Assembly (NCBI RefSeq): GCF_040436315.1
Contig: NZ_AP031572.1
Span: 2,852,001 to 2,916,000, forward strand
Origin: Synechocystis sp. LKSZ1
GTDB lineage: Bacteria > Cyanobacteriota > Cyanobacteriia > Cyanobacteriales > Microcystaceae
Length of the DNA stretch: 64,000 nt
Reading direction: 5' to 3'
Position 1 is the stretch's first letter. The number at the start of each line of letters is the position of its first letter. Shown here piece after piece: positions 19,090-27,875 of the stretch. The notes below the pieces were generated by a model that ran no database searches, was not told the DNA's origin, and saw nothing but the letters and a program-made list of their open reading frames with translations. A program made the position numbers and the translations under genes.

Positions 19090-19673
19090 AATCAGTTTTT
19101 TCCGAAAGGAGTCCAGCAGTCATTGTAACGGAATTTCATAACCAACTGTCCCACTCTTAATCGAATTGGCTATATAGAGACTCCATCTCCCATAGCAGAA
19201 TCTTGTCGTCATATTGATGGAGGAGCTCCATTTCATAGAGGATATATACATCATAGATATTTGGTTTGGGTTAATGATGACACATTAACTTTTTTGCCTA
19301 AATATCCAATTATTGAATATCTAGATTTTCTAGATGAAGATACTGAAATAGTGGAGTTACTGAATATGAGCCCTATTTATTGGAATACATACTATTTCTG
19401 GCAGGATCAAATTAAATTCTCATTACTTCAACACGATCAGGATTTCAAAGTTCAGTTAGACTATAAAGATGTAATTTCTGAAGCCATTAAAAAATCAGCA
19501 TTAAATTCTTTAGAACTTTTCTTGCAACTTGGGCTAGATTCTGAGTAGCAGTGACATTTTCTAGAGCTAAAAGCATCAAGCCTTAAACAAACTACTTCGC
19601 TACAATAGTGCTTGAGCTTACAGCGAGAATAGCAAGCAGTTGAATCGAGATTTGGAGCACGTCAGAATAAGCA

Positions 19674-19708
19674 CAAAACCCCAGGCCACAATTGGGAGTG
19701 ACCGGGGG
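19674..19708 (-). terminator. probable terminator of katG
   Basis: On the minus strand, just after the katG stop, CCCC(C)GG pairs with CC(T)GGGG across a loop of about 16 nt and is followed by TTTTG. The loop is long and the U-tract short, so the call is moderate. Confidence 0.45.
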
Positions 19709-19721
19709 ATTTATCTGGCCA

Positions 19722-21899
<2,178 letters not shown>

Positions 21900-22010
21900 T
21901 CATATTCCTTTTTAAAGTTGATAATCAATATGCGGGTATTTTGTCGCATTCTGTAAGATTTAGTGTCCGACTTTAAACGTTGAGTAACCATCAATCATAC
22001 ATAGCTACGA

Positions 22011-22038
22011 ATTATAGAGAAGAAAATTTATCTGTCAC
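22011..22038 (-). promoter_or_regulatory. predicted katG promoter
   Basis: Reading the minus strand, GTGACA (22038-22033, one mismatch to the sigma70 -35) is followed after 16 bp by TATAAT (22016-22011). This predicts a start near 22004 and a leader of about 108 nt before katG. A short palindrome TTGATAATCAA lies in the leader at 21918-21928; it resembles half of a Fur/PerR-type AT-rich operator, which would fit peroxide control, but the match is weak. Confidence 0.5.
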
Positions 22039-22191
22039 TCCAAATAAAGATTTTGTTAATATTTTCTACCTATCATCCTGGAAGATCCTAGCTATTCTAA
22101 ATGGGGGCATGCAGGGCCGATGACCCAAAATCTAAAGTCTCCAGAGCTAGGTTAACCCAACCCATCTCAGCATTCCCTGAGGCCAGAGTAG

Positions 22192-22218
22192 AAAAAAAGC
22201 CCCCTAGACCTAGAGTGC
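22192..22218 (-). terminator. terminator downstream of coq4 (psbA-derived)
   Basis: On the minus strand, GCACTCTAG / CTAGGGGGC form a hairpin with one mismatch, followed by seven T (plus-strand A-run at 22192-22198). The hairpin and its flanks are clearly related to the psbA terminator at 23501-23528, so it appears to come from a duplicated psbA 3' region. Confidence 0.7.
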
Positions 22219-22272
22219 TTCCATCCCTCGAGACCAAGACAAAGAATCAGAAACGGTGGGGTTTACCTAACC

Positions 22273-22347
22273 CTAAGTTTGAGGCGTAGCCAAGGCTACT
22301 ACTTGGGTCTTGCCCAATGGGTTGTTGGGAATTTCATGAATGAAGCC
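22273..22347 (-). pseudogene. remnant of a psbA 3' end
   Basis: About 25 codons reading GFIHEIPNNPLGKTQVVAL then ATPQT and TAG. They resemble the D1 C terminus of the neighbouring gene ([10 protein letters not shown]..., [14 protein letters not shown]) with an internal deletion and a CAG-to-TAG change just before the original end. The nucleotide similarity continues through the 3' untranslated region and terminator (about 22150-22350 against 23445-23680). No D1 N-terminal or core sequence is present upstream, where coq4 lies instead. It is therefore a leftover of a second, D1'-type psbA copy rather than a gene. Confidence 0.7.
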
Positions 22348-22387
22348 CATGGAATAGGTCAATGGAGGGTCAATCCGTTGAAAGAGC

Positions 22388-23149
22388 TCAGGTGATCGCG
22401 GATCGTAATCTTGGATCGCTGTACCAGCTATAAATGCCCTCGGTAGCGGGTTCGATCTGGAATTCCGCTCGCAGTTCATCGAGGGAGTGTTCTAACATTT
22501 CTTCCCACTTCACAGGAAATAATGGTTTGGCCTTCATTCCCATCTCGATCCCGTCGCTAATCAGACGGAAACGATAGCCTAGGGTTCTTGCCTGTTCGAT
22601 CGGATCTTCCACTTCCGAATACAGTCCGTCATTGGCAAAGAAAGCCATCATCATTGAGAGCAGATCGAGGAAAACAAAGGCAGGGAAGCCAATTTGCCCG
22701 CCGAACACTGAAATTACCCCTAATTCCCCGAAATTATCCAAACTAAACCCGGTCAGAATATGGTGAAGATCGTGGGTCTTATAGACTCGGAAGATGATGT
22801 AATCTTCTGGGTTTTCAAAACTAGGGGGAGTGCGATAAAACTGGGGATTGTAGCCCAGTGTGCTCATGATCCTCCCGTAAGTCCAACCAAGAGAACCCTT
22901 CGGCATATTTAACATTGCCTCTAGATTATAAGGAGGGCCAGCATAGCGCTCTTCTAACATCGCCCGTGACGCAGGATCTTGCTCGATGGCCTTGACGCAG
23001 ATGCTCATTGGACGAGTCCCTTTGAGTCGATCGCTAAGATCGAAAACATTATTGACATCTTTTCCCGCACCCGCTGCTTTATCGACTAATTCGAGGAATT
23101 TTTGCAGGTTTTCGGGCGTAATTACTTTATCGATATACTGGAAACCCAT
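22388..23149 (-). CDS. Coq4-family protein
   Basis: Member of the Coq4 family, named for the yeast and human ubiquinone-biosynthesis protein, recently tied to C1 decarboxylation of the quinone ring. The 253-residue product carries the metal-binding HDxxH-x11-E motif exactly: His126, Asp127 and His130 in YKTHDLHHILTGF, and Glu142 in FGELG. The start chosen is ATG at 23149 (MGFQYIDKVITPEN), with GAGAGA just upstream; a longer in-frame opening to 23215 lacks family-like sequence. It lies on the same strand as psbA, about 430 bp downstream and behind a terminator, so it is probably transcribed separately. A plastoquinone-related role is inferred only. Confidence 0.82.
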   Translation of the reverse strand: MGFQYIDKVITPENLQKFLELVDKAAGAGKDVNNVFDLSDRLKGTRPMSICVKAIEQDPASRAMLEERYAGPPYNLEAMLNMPKGSLGWTYGRIMSTLGYNPQFYRTPPSFENPEDYIIFRVYKTHDLHHILTGFSLDNFGELGVISVFGGQIGFPAFVFLDLLSMMMAFFANDGLYSEVEDPIEQARTLGYRFRLISDGIEMGMKAKPLFPVKWEEMLEHSLDELRAEFQIEPATEGIYSWYSDPRLRSAIT

Positions 23150-23221
23150 AATTATCTCTCGTGAAAGGTTTTTGGTGAACGGCCCCACTCTAAACAGATA
23201 GGGCTTCCGACTCAAAGAGTC

Positions 23222-23259
23222 ACTCTCTATTCCATACTAAAAGGTTTAGAACAGAGAGT
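23222..23259. promoter_or_regulatory. inverted repeat upstream of coq4
   Basis: ACTCTCTATTC (23222-23232) and GAACAGAGAGT (23249-23259) are inverted repeats matching at 10 of 11 positions across a 16-bp spacer, 73-110 bp upstream of the coq4 ATG. It could be a regulator operator or a leader hairpin. It lacks a T-run, so a terminator is unlikely. No promoter hexamers are clear around it. Confidence 0.4.
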
Positions 23260-23500
23260 CTTAGATCCTGGTGATAGGCTCATCCCTCGTTTCCAAAGTA
23301 AAGATGTATGGTGTCTACAAAGAGGTTGAGGAATCTCGCTTGATTTTAGCTTTCCGATGCTGTGCTAACTACCTACAAGCATAAAACATTGAGCCCCAAA
23401 GGACGGGGATTTCAAGTCCTTGCTGTTGAAAGTCTTCCAGGGCCAAACTAACTGCCAAGCCTCTACTCTATCCCGGCGTTCCCTGAGGCCATGGTAGAAA

Positions 23501-23528
23501 AGAAAAAAGCACCCTAGATCTAGAGTGT
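23501..23528 (-). terminator. psbA rho-independent terminator
   Basis: On the minus strand CACTCTAG / CTAGGGTG form a near-perfect hairpin (one G-T pair, GATC loop), followed by CTTTTTTCTTTTC. It lies about 50 bp after the psbA stop. The gene-free stretch 23260-23500 between it and the coq4 inverted repeat shows no other structure I can name. Confidence 0.8.
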
Positions 23529-23576
23529 TTCCATGACTTGACACCATAACGAGGAATCAAAAACAGTGGGGTTGAC

Positions 23577-24659
23577 TTAGCCCTGGATGTCAGGCGAAAT
23601 CCAGGCAACCACTTGGCTCTCACCCGAGGCTAGGTCGAGGGGGAAGTTGTGGACGTTGCGTTCGTGCATTACTTCAAAGCCAATATTGGCGCGGTTGATC
23701 ACATCGGCCCAGGTACTAACGGGATGACCTTGAGCATCCAGAATGGATTGGTTGAAGTTAAAGCCATTCAGATTAAAGGCGAAACAGGAAACCGCCAGGG
23801 CCGCAAACCAAATGCCGACGACCGGCCAGGCTCCAAGGAAGAAGTGGAGAGCCCGACTATTATTAAAAGAGGCGTATTGGAAGATCAGGCGGCCAAAGTA
23901 ACCGTGGGCGGCCACAATATTATAGGTTTCTTCTTCCTGGCCAAATTTATAACCCGTATTTTGGGACTCAATCTCAGTCGTTTCACGAATCAAAGAAGAG
24001 GTCACCAGAGAACCATGCATGGCGGAGAAGAGCGCACCACCGAAGACACCCGCCACTCCCAGCATGTGGAAGGGATGCATCAAGACGTTATGCTCCGCCT
24101 GTAGCACCAGCATGAAGTTAAAGGTACCAGAGATCCCTAGGGGCAGACCATCGGAGAAGGAACCTTGACCGAGGGAGTAGATCAGTAGAACCGCAGTAGC
24201 GGCGGAAACTGGGGCCGAGTAGGCGACGCAAATCCAGGGCCGCATGCCGAGGCGGTAGGACAATTCCCACTGCCGTCCCATATAGCAAAAGATACCGATC
24301 AGAAAATGGAAAATAATCAGTTGGTAGGGGCCACCGTTGTAGAGCCATTCGTCTACGCTAGCGGCTTCCCAAATGGGGTAAAAGTGCAGGCCAATAGCAT
24401 TGGAACTGGGAACCACGGCCGCCGTAATAATGTTATTGCCGTAGAGCAGAGAACCGGCAATAGGTTCCCGAATACCGTCAATATCCACGGGGGGTGCGGC
24501 AATAAAGGCAATCACAAAGCAGATCGTCGCGGTCAGTAGGGTGGGGATCATCAAGACACCAAACCAACCAATGTATAAGCGGTTAGCCGTGCTGGTAATC
24601 CACTGACAAAAGCGGGACCATAGACTTTGATCCTGTAATCCAAGTTGAGAAATGGTCAT
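23577..24659 (-). CDS. psbA: photosystem II D1 protein, low-oxygen D1' type
   Basis: Reaction-centre core subunit of photosystem II in the thylakoid membrane. The 360-residue protein aligns without gaps to standard D1. Tyr161 (YZ), Asp170, Glu189, His190, His332, Glu333, His337, Asp342 and the processing site after Ala344 are all present, so a functional oxygen-evolving subunit is expected. It has Ala80 (IITAAVVP), Leu158 (AVLLIYS) and Ala286 (IWFAALA) where common D1 has Gly, Phe and Thr; these mark the microaerobically induced D1' (PsbA1 of Synechocystis). Gln130 is present. The 16-residue C-terminal tail [16 protein letters not shown] is unusual. A promoter and terminator flank it. Confidence 0.95.
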   Translation of the reverse strand: MTISQLGLQDQSLWSRFCQWITSTANRLYIGWFGVLMIPTLLTATICFVIAFIAAPPVDIDGIREPIAGSLLYGNNIITAAVVPSSNAIGLHFYPIWEAASVDEWLYNGGPYQLIIFHFLIGIFCYMGRQWELSYRLGMRPWICVAYSAPVSAATAVLLIYSLGQGSFSDGLPLGISGTFNFMLVLQAEHNVLMHPFHMLGVAGVFGGALFSAMHGSLVTSSLIRETTEIESQNTGYKFGQEEETYNIVAAHGYFGRLIFQYASFNNSRALHFFLGAWPVVGIWFAALAVSCFAFNLNGFNFNQSILDAQGHPVSTWADVINRANIGFEVMHERNVHNFPLDLASGESQVVAWISPDIQG

Positions 24660-24738
24660 ATCAGGATACCTAAAAAATAGGAAAAAATAACGCGCTGACC
24701 TACCGAAATCAACAGAAGAGTAAAATCAGCTTATTTAT

Positions 24739-24768
24739 TTTATAATCAATTGGTTATTTTACTGTCAA
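24739..24768 (-). promoter_or_regulatory. predicted psbA promoter
   Basis: On the minus strand a perfect TTGACA (24768-24763) precedes TATAAA (24744-24739) with an 18-bp spacer, a strong sigma70-type promoter for psbA. A start near 24731 gives a leader of about 70 nt. No binding site for a low-oxygen regulator could be identified. Confidence 0.7.
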
Positions 24769-24797
24769 GTCCTATTTGGGATTAGGTCCGCTTCTAC

Positions 24798-24872
24798 TCA
24801 GAGGGGATAGAAACTCAAGAACAGGATTAAGCCCAGACAGAGCAAGGCAATCCGCAGGGAGGGAGAGGACAT
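24798..24872 (-). CDS. possible 24-residue membrane peptide
   Basis: A short minus-strand frame, ATG at 24872, encoding MSSPSLRIALLCLGLILFLS and four more residues (FYPL). It is one hydrophobic helix with a positively charged N side, the form of many small photosynthetic subunits. It matches none that I recognise (not PetN, PetL, PsbM, PsaM or PsbT). It ends 30 bp upstream of the psbA -35. There is no convincing ribosome-binding site. It may be real or chance; this 300-bp stretch otherwise holds only the psbA promoter. Confidence 0.3.
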   Translation of the reverse strand: MSSPSLRIALLCLGLILFLSFYPL

Positions 24873-24960
24873 GACACAAGCTAAATCACCATATAGCGAT
24901 TCTACTAAATAATTTTTGAGGCTACCATAAAGACTTAGGGATTCTTTTCACAAGCTGTTT

Positions 24961-25473
24961 ATGAAGACAATCAAAGATGGGCCATCATTTGGCCCTTGGT
25001 GGCGCGGCCAAAAGGGTGAATACTGGGTGCTGGCCCAGGGCGTCCTCTGTGTAGGGTTTATGCTTTTGCCAGTATCTCCGTTGCCGGCGCTGGAGAGCCT
25101 ACCGGCCCCTTGGCACTACGGCCGTTGGCTAGTGGCCGCCAGCCTGGGATTACTAGCCCTAGTTTTAATGCTAGGAGGAAGCCAGGCCCTGGGTAAAAAC
25201 CTCACGCCTCTCCCCCACCCCAAGGCCGAGAGTGAACTGGTGACGACGGGCCTCTACGCTTGGGTGCGCCATCCCCTCTACAGCAGTCTGATTTTTCTGG
25301 CCCTGGCCTATGGCGTCGGACGCAGTAGCTGGGTGCATCTGCTAGGGGCTTTGGTGCTGTTCATCTTTTTTGACCAGAAAGCCCGCCAGGAAGAGCAATG
25401 GCTCCAGGCCAAATTTCCAACCTATGCCGACTACCAAACCCAGGTCAAAAAGCTAATTCCCGGCGTTTATTAA
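24961..25473 (+). CDS. isoprenylcysteine carboxyl methyltransferase-family membrane protein
   Basis: A 170-residue integral membrane methyltransferase-like protein of the ICMT/PEMT superfamily. It has about four hydrophobic segments and the C-terminal SAM-binding signature TTGLYAWVRHPLYSSLI (about 97-113), followed by EEQWLQAKFPTYADYQTQVK, which holds the conserved acidic residues and Tyr. Bacterial members methylate unknown lipids or small molecules; a prenylcysteine substrate is not expected here. It starts with ATG 301 bp from the divergent psbA start and ends 157 bp before petC. Confidence 0.8.
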   Translation: MKTIKDGPSFGPWWRGQKGEYWVLAQGVLCVGFMLLPVSPLPALESLPAPWHYGRWLVAASLGLLALVLMLGGSQALGKNLTPLPHPKAESELVTTGLYAWVRHPLYSSLIFLALAYGVGRSSWVHLLGALVLFIFFDQKARQEEQWLQAKFPTYADYQTQVKKLIPGVY

Positions 25474-25571
25474 GACCCATGCTTATCCCTCCACCTCTGC
25501 TACACTTCCTTTGCTAGGCAGGACGGGGGAGCGGTATCGTCGGGTTTTAGAGATTTGGGATTAGTTGCAAG

Positions 25572-25600
25572 TTGTTACTCAATCGTTAATTGGTTATATT
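25572..25600 (+). promoter_or_regulatory. predicted petC promoter
   Basis: TTGTTA (25572-25577) and TATATT (25595-25600) are separated by 17 bp and end 30 bp before the chosen petC ATG. Their position inside the alternative upstream in-frame extension argues that the extension is not translated. Confidence 0.5.
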
Positions 25601-25630
25601 AAAAAATATTACAATTTTGAGGCTACAACC

Positions 25631-26164
25631 ATGGACAACTCCGTTTCCCTTGAGGCCCCCTCTCTGTCGCGTCGACAACTCTTGAACTTTTTGACCGGGG
25701 CCGTTGTGGCCTCGGTGGCGGGCTTCGCTGCTTACCCTGCCGCCCGGTTTTTGAATCCCCCCTCGGAAGCGGGAGCGGGAGGCGCCATCCTGGCAAAAGA
25801 CTCGTTAGGCAACGTTATTCCGGCTTCGCAGATACTGGCAGAGGCCCCAGGTTCTCGGGCCTTAGTAGCGGGCCTGGCGGGAGAACCGACTTATCTCATC
25901 GTTCAAGCTGATCAAACCCTGGCTGAAATAGGCCTGGTAGATGTTTGCACCCACTTGGGCTGTACCTTTCCTTGGAATGCCACCGAGCAAGAATTTCAAT
26001 GTCCCTGCCATGGATCACGCTATGCCGCCGATGGTTCCGTAACCCGTGGCCCGGCCCCCCTGCCGCTGAAACTAGTCAGGGTGACGGTGATCGATGACGG
26101 TATTTGGTTGGCCCCCTGGACGGATCTCGACCCCCGCACCGGCGCAAAACCTTGGTGGGTGTAG
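25631..26164 (+). CDS. petC: Rieske iron-sulfur protein of cytochrome b6f (PetC2 type)
   Basis: Carries the high-potential 2Fe-2S cluster that takes electrons from plastoquinol in the b6f complex; anchored in the thylakoid (or plasma) membrane with the cluster domain in the lumen. With ATG at 25631 the protein has 177 residues: twin-arginine-like SRRQLLNFLTG near 13-23, one membrane helix to about 40, a Gly-rich hinge (EAGAGGAI), then the cluster loops CTHLGC (106-111) and CPCHGSRYA (124-132). The sequence resembles the Synechocystis PetC2 form more than PetC1, as I recall it. Several cyanobacteria express such paralogues under stress. Confidence 0.93.
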   Translation: MDNSVSLEAPSLSRRQLLNFLTGAVVASVAGFAAYPAARFLNPPSEAGAGGAILAKDSLGNVIPASQILAEAPGSRALVAGLAGEPTYLIVQADQTLAEIGLVDVCTHLGCTFPWNATEQEFQCPCHGSRYAADGSVTRGPAPLPLKLVRVTVIDDGIWLAPWTDLDPRTGAKPWWV

Positions 26165-26251
26165 TTTCCGCCGGGCTAGAGGGAAACCCCCTGGGTGGGA
26201 ATCGCTGACCGTACTGGCCCTGATGCTTACCGGGCCGAGATAACCCTTGTC

Positions 26252-26278
26252 AGAGCATACCTGGCCGGGGTACGCTCT
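26252..26278 (+). terminator. hairpin between petC and cysC
   Basis: AGAGCATACC and GGTACGCTCT pair as a ten-base stem (one A/C mismatch) with a 7-base loop, 88 bp after the petC stop. A T-run (26291-26296) follows only 12 bases later, so it could end petC transcription or be part of the cysC leader. Confidence 0.4.
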
Positions 26279-26319
26279 AGGTCGGTCACGATTTTTTCCA
26301 TAAGACATCTTAAACAATT

Positions 26320-26859
26320 ATGAAACAGCAAGGCGTAACCATCTGGCTGACGGGCCTGAGTGGTGCAGGCAAAACCACCATTACCCATGCCCTCGAAAAA
26401 AGACTGTTGGCCGGAGGCTACAGTATTGAAGTGCTCGATGGTGACGTGGTGCGAACAAACCTGACCAAGGGCCTAGGCTTTAGCAAGGAAGACCGGGACG
26501 AGAATATCCGTCGCATTGGTTTTGTGGCTAATTTGTTAACTCGCCATGGCGTTATTGTACTAGTTTCTGCCATCTCTCCCTATCGAGAAATCCGAGAAGA
26601 AGTAAGAGGCAAGATTGGCCATTTTATTGAAGTATTTGTCAATGCACCCCTCAGTGTCTGTGAAGAGCGGGATGTTAAGGGCCTCTATCAACGGGCCAGA
26701 AAAGGTGAAATTAAAGGCTTTACCGGCATTGATGATCCCTACGAGGCCCCCCTCAATCCTGAGGTTGAATGTCGTACCGACCTCGAAGACCTAGAGGAAA
26801 GCGTCGAAAAAATTTGGCGAAAATTGCTGGAAGCCGGCTATATCAACGCAGCCAATTAA
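26320..26859 (+). CDS. cysC: adenylylsulfate kinase
   Basis: Phosphorylates adenosine 5'-phosphosulfate to PAPS in sulfate assimilation. The 179-residue protein has the P-loop GLSGAGKTT (about 12-20), the APS-binding region [10 protein letters not shown] and [20 protein letters not shown], the lid region [14 protein letters not shown] with the conserved Ser, and [20 protein letters not shown]. Length and all motifs are complete. It sits alone between petC and the convergent pentapeptide-repeat gene. Confidence 0.96.
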   Translation: MKQQGVTIWLTGLSGAGKTTITHALEKRLLAGGYSIEVLDGDVVRTNLTKGLGFSKEDRDENIRRIGFVANLLTRHGVIVLVSAISPYREIREEVRGKIGHFIEVFVNAPLSVCEERDVKGLYQRARKGEIKGFTGIDDPYEAPLNPEVECRTDLEDLEESVEKIWRKLLEAGYINAAN

Positions 26860-26878
26860 CGCAATCGAGTCTAGGGGC

Positions 26879-27871
26879 CTAGCGACTCACTTGCCCATCG
26901 GGCATCATAGCCCCCTGGAAGTTAGCCCCGGCCATATTAGCGCTCATCAAGTCAGCCCGCACCAGGTTGGCATTGATAAAATTGGCGTTCATCAGATTGG
27001 CCCGGGCCAGAAAAGCTTCAATCAATTCGGCCTCTTTAAAGTTAGCCCCGGTCAAATTAGCTCGGCTCATATCGGCACTATTCATGCGCGTCAGGCTCAG
27101 GTTAGCTCCACTCAGGTTAGCGCGGCTAAGGTTGATATGGGTCATGATCGCCCCTTGGCAATTAGCACTAATCATTTCGGCCTGGGGTAGTTGGGCCCGC
27201 ATTAAGTTGGCATTGACGAGGTTAGCTCCATTCAAACGGGCCCCGGATAGGTTGGCATCTGTGAGCAGGGCCCCCCGCAGATTGGCATTGGTCAGGTCGG
27301 TTTTGCGGAGATCAGCATCCCGCAGGTTAGCCTCTCGTAGATTGGCCCCACTGAGGTCGGCTCGGCTCAAGTCCACTCCCTTCATATTGGCCCCCTGGAG
27401 GTCGGCCCGAGCCAGAATAGCGGCCTGTAAATTGGTGTAGTAGCTCTTTTTTTCCTGGCGCATATTGGCCCCCCGTAAACAAGCGCCCGTCAGAGTGGCC
27501 CCACTGAGATCCGCTCCCCGCAAATCAGCCCCAATTAAATTGGCATCCTGGAGGGTGGCTAGGGTAACATCACTATCGCGTAAAATACCGCCTTGGAGCA
27601 GAGCCCCATGGAAATTGGCATTGCGCAGATCGGCCCCACTCAAGTCACTTTGGTTTAAGCTGGCCCCACTGAGATTAGCCCCGACTAAGTTGGCCTGACA
27701 GAGATTGGCCCGGTTGAGGTAGGCAAAAAGAAGATTGGCCCCGCGGAGGTCAGCTTCTGTGAGGATAATACCGATCAGATCCGCGCCACCGAGGTCGATA
27801 CCAGGGAGTTTAATGCCGGTAAAGAGGGTTTCTCCTGCTTGGTAACGCTGAATTAGTTCTTGGGCTTCCAT
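26879..27871 (-). CDS. pentapeptide-repeat protein
   Basis: A 330-residue protein made almost entirely of A(D/N)LXX pentapeptides, about 55-60 units, expected to form a right-handed quadrilateral beta-helix. A 25-residue N cap (MEAQELIQRYQAGETLF) precedes the repeats, and the only break is a basic loop with RQEKKSYYTNLQAA near residue 140. Pentapeptide proteins are very common in cyanobacteria; a few mimic DNA, most have no known role. It begins 4 bp after the stop of the helical-repeat gene at 27876-29054, so the two form an operon. No signal peptide is visible. Confidence 0.9.
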   Translation of the reverse strand: MEAQELIQRYQAGETLFTGIKLPGIDLGGADLIGIILTEADLRGANLLFAYLNRANLCQANLVGANLSGASLNQSDLSGADLRNANFHGALLQGGILRDSDVTLATLQDANLIGADLRGADLSGATLTGACLRGANMRQEKKSYYTNLQAAILARADLQGANMKGVDLSRADLSGANLREANLRDADLRKTDLTNANLRGALLTDANLSGARLNGANLVNANLMRAQLPQAEMISANCQGAIMTHINLSRANLSGANLSLTRMNSADMSRANLTGANFKEAELIEAFLARANLMNANFINANLVRADLMSANMAGANFQGAMMPDGQVSR

Positions 27872-27875
27872 GGCT

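Larger units (their letters stand above)
18217..19172 (-). mobile_element. IS630/Tc1-type insertion sequence, copy 2
   Basis: A 956-bp element in the same orientation as copy 1 and 59 bp from it, flanked by a TA duplication (18215-18216 and 19173-19174). Terminal repeats read TAGCCAATTCAAATAAGAAT (left) and TAGCCAATTCGATTAAGAGT (right, minus strand). The catalytic frames of the two copies differ at 8 of 160 residues, so the copies are not a fresh duplication. Within each copy both ends share the same inner variant (GGGGCA in copy 1, GGGACA in copy 2), as expected of separately evolving elements. Confidence 0.93.
16915..19548 (+). pseudogene. SAM methyltransferase gene interrupted by two IS630-type elements
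   Basis: Coding pieces are 16915-17200, 18160-18216 and 19175-19548. Joining them (removing each IS and one copy of its TA target duplication) gives 717 bp, an open frame of 238 residues. The N piece has the SAM-binding LEIGPGHIPFSAA and DKSLDFIYCRHVLEDI, the middle piece adds YNPAWICKEMSRCAKSGYI, and the last piece continues ETPSPIAESCRHIDGG and RGYIHHRYLVWV. This runs as in Methyltransf_11-type proteins of surface-glycan loci. Neither junction loses a codon, so the gene was intact before insertion. As it stands the first part stops at 17331 inside the IS, so the product is probably inactive. Confidence 0.88.

Noticed and set aside
22273-22479. 68-residue minus-strand frame downstream of coq4
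   Set aside because: Its upstream half overlaps coq4 in another frame and has no family-like sequence; only the last 25 codons are meaningful, as a psbA remnant.
26891-27698. Repetitive frames antisense to the pentapeptide gene
   Set aside because: Their periodicity (SPGQIS-, LARLRL-like) only mirrors the 15-bp period of the pentapeptide repeats.
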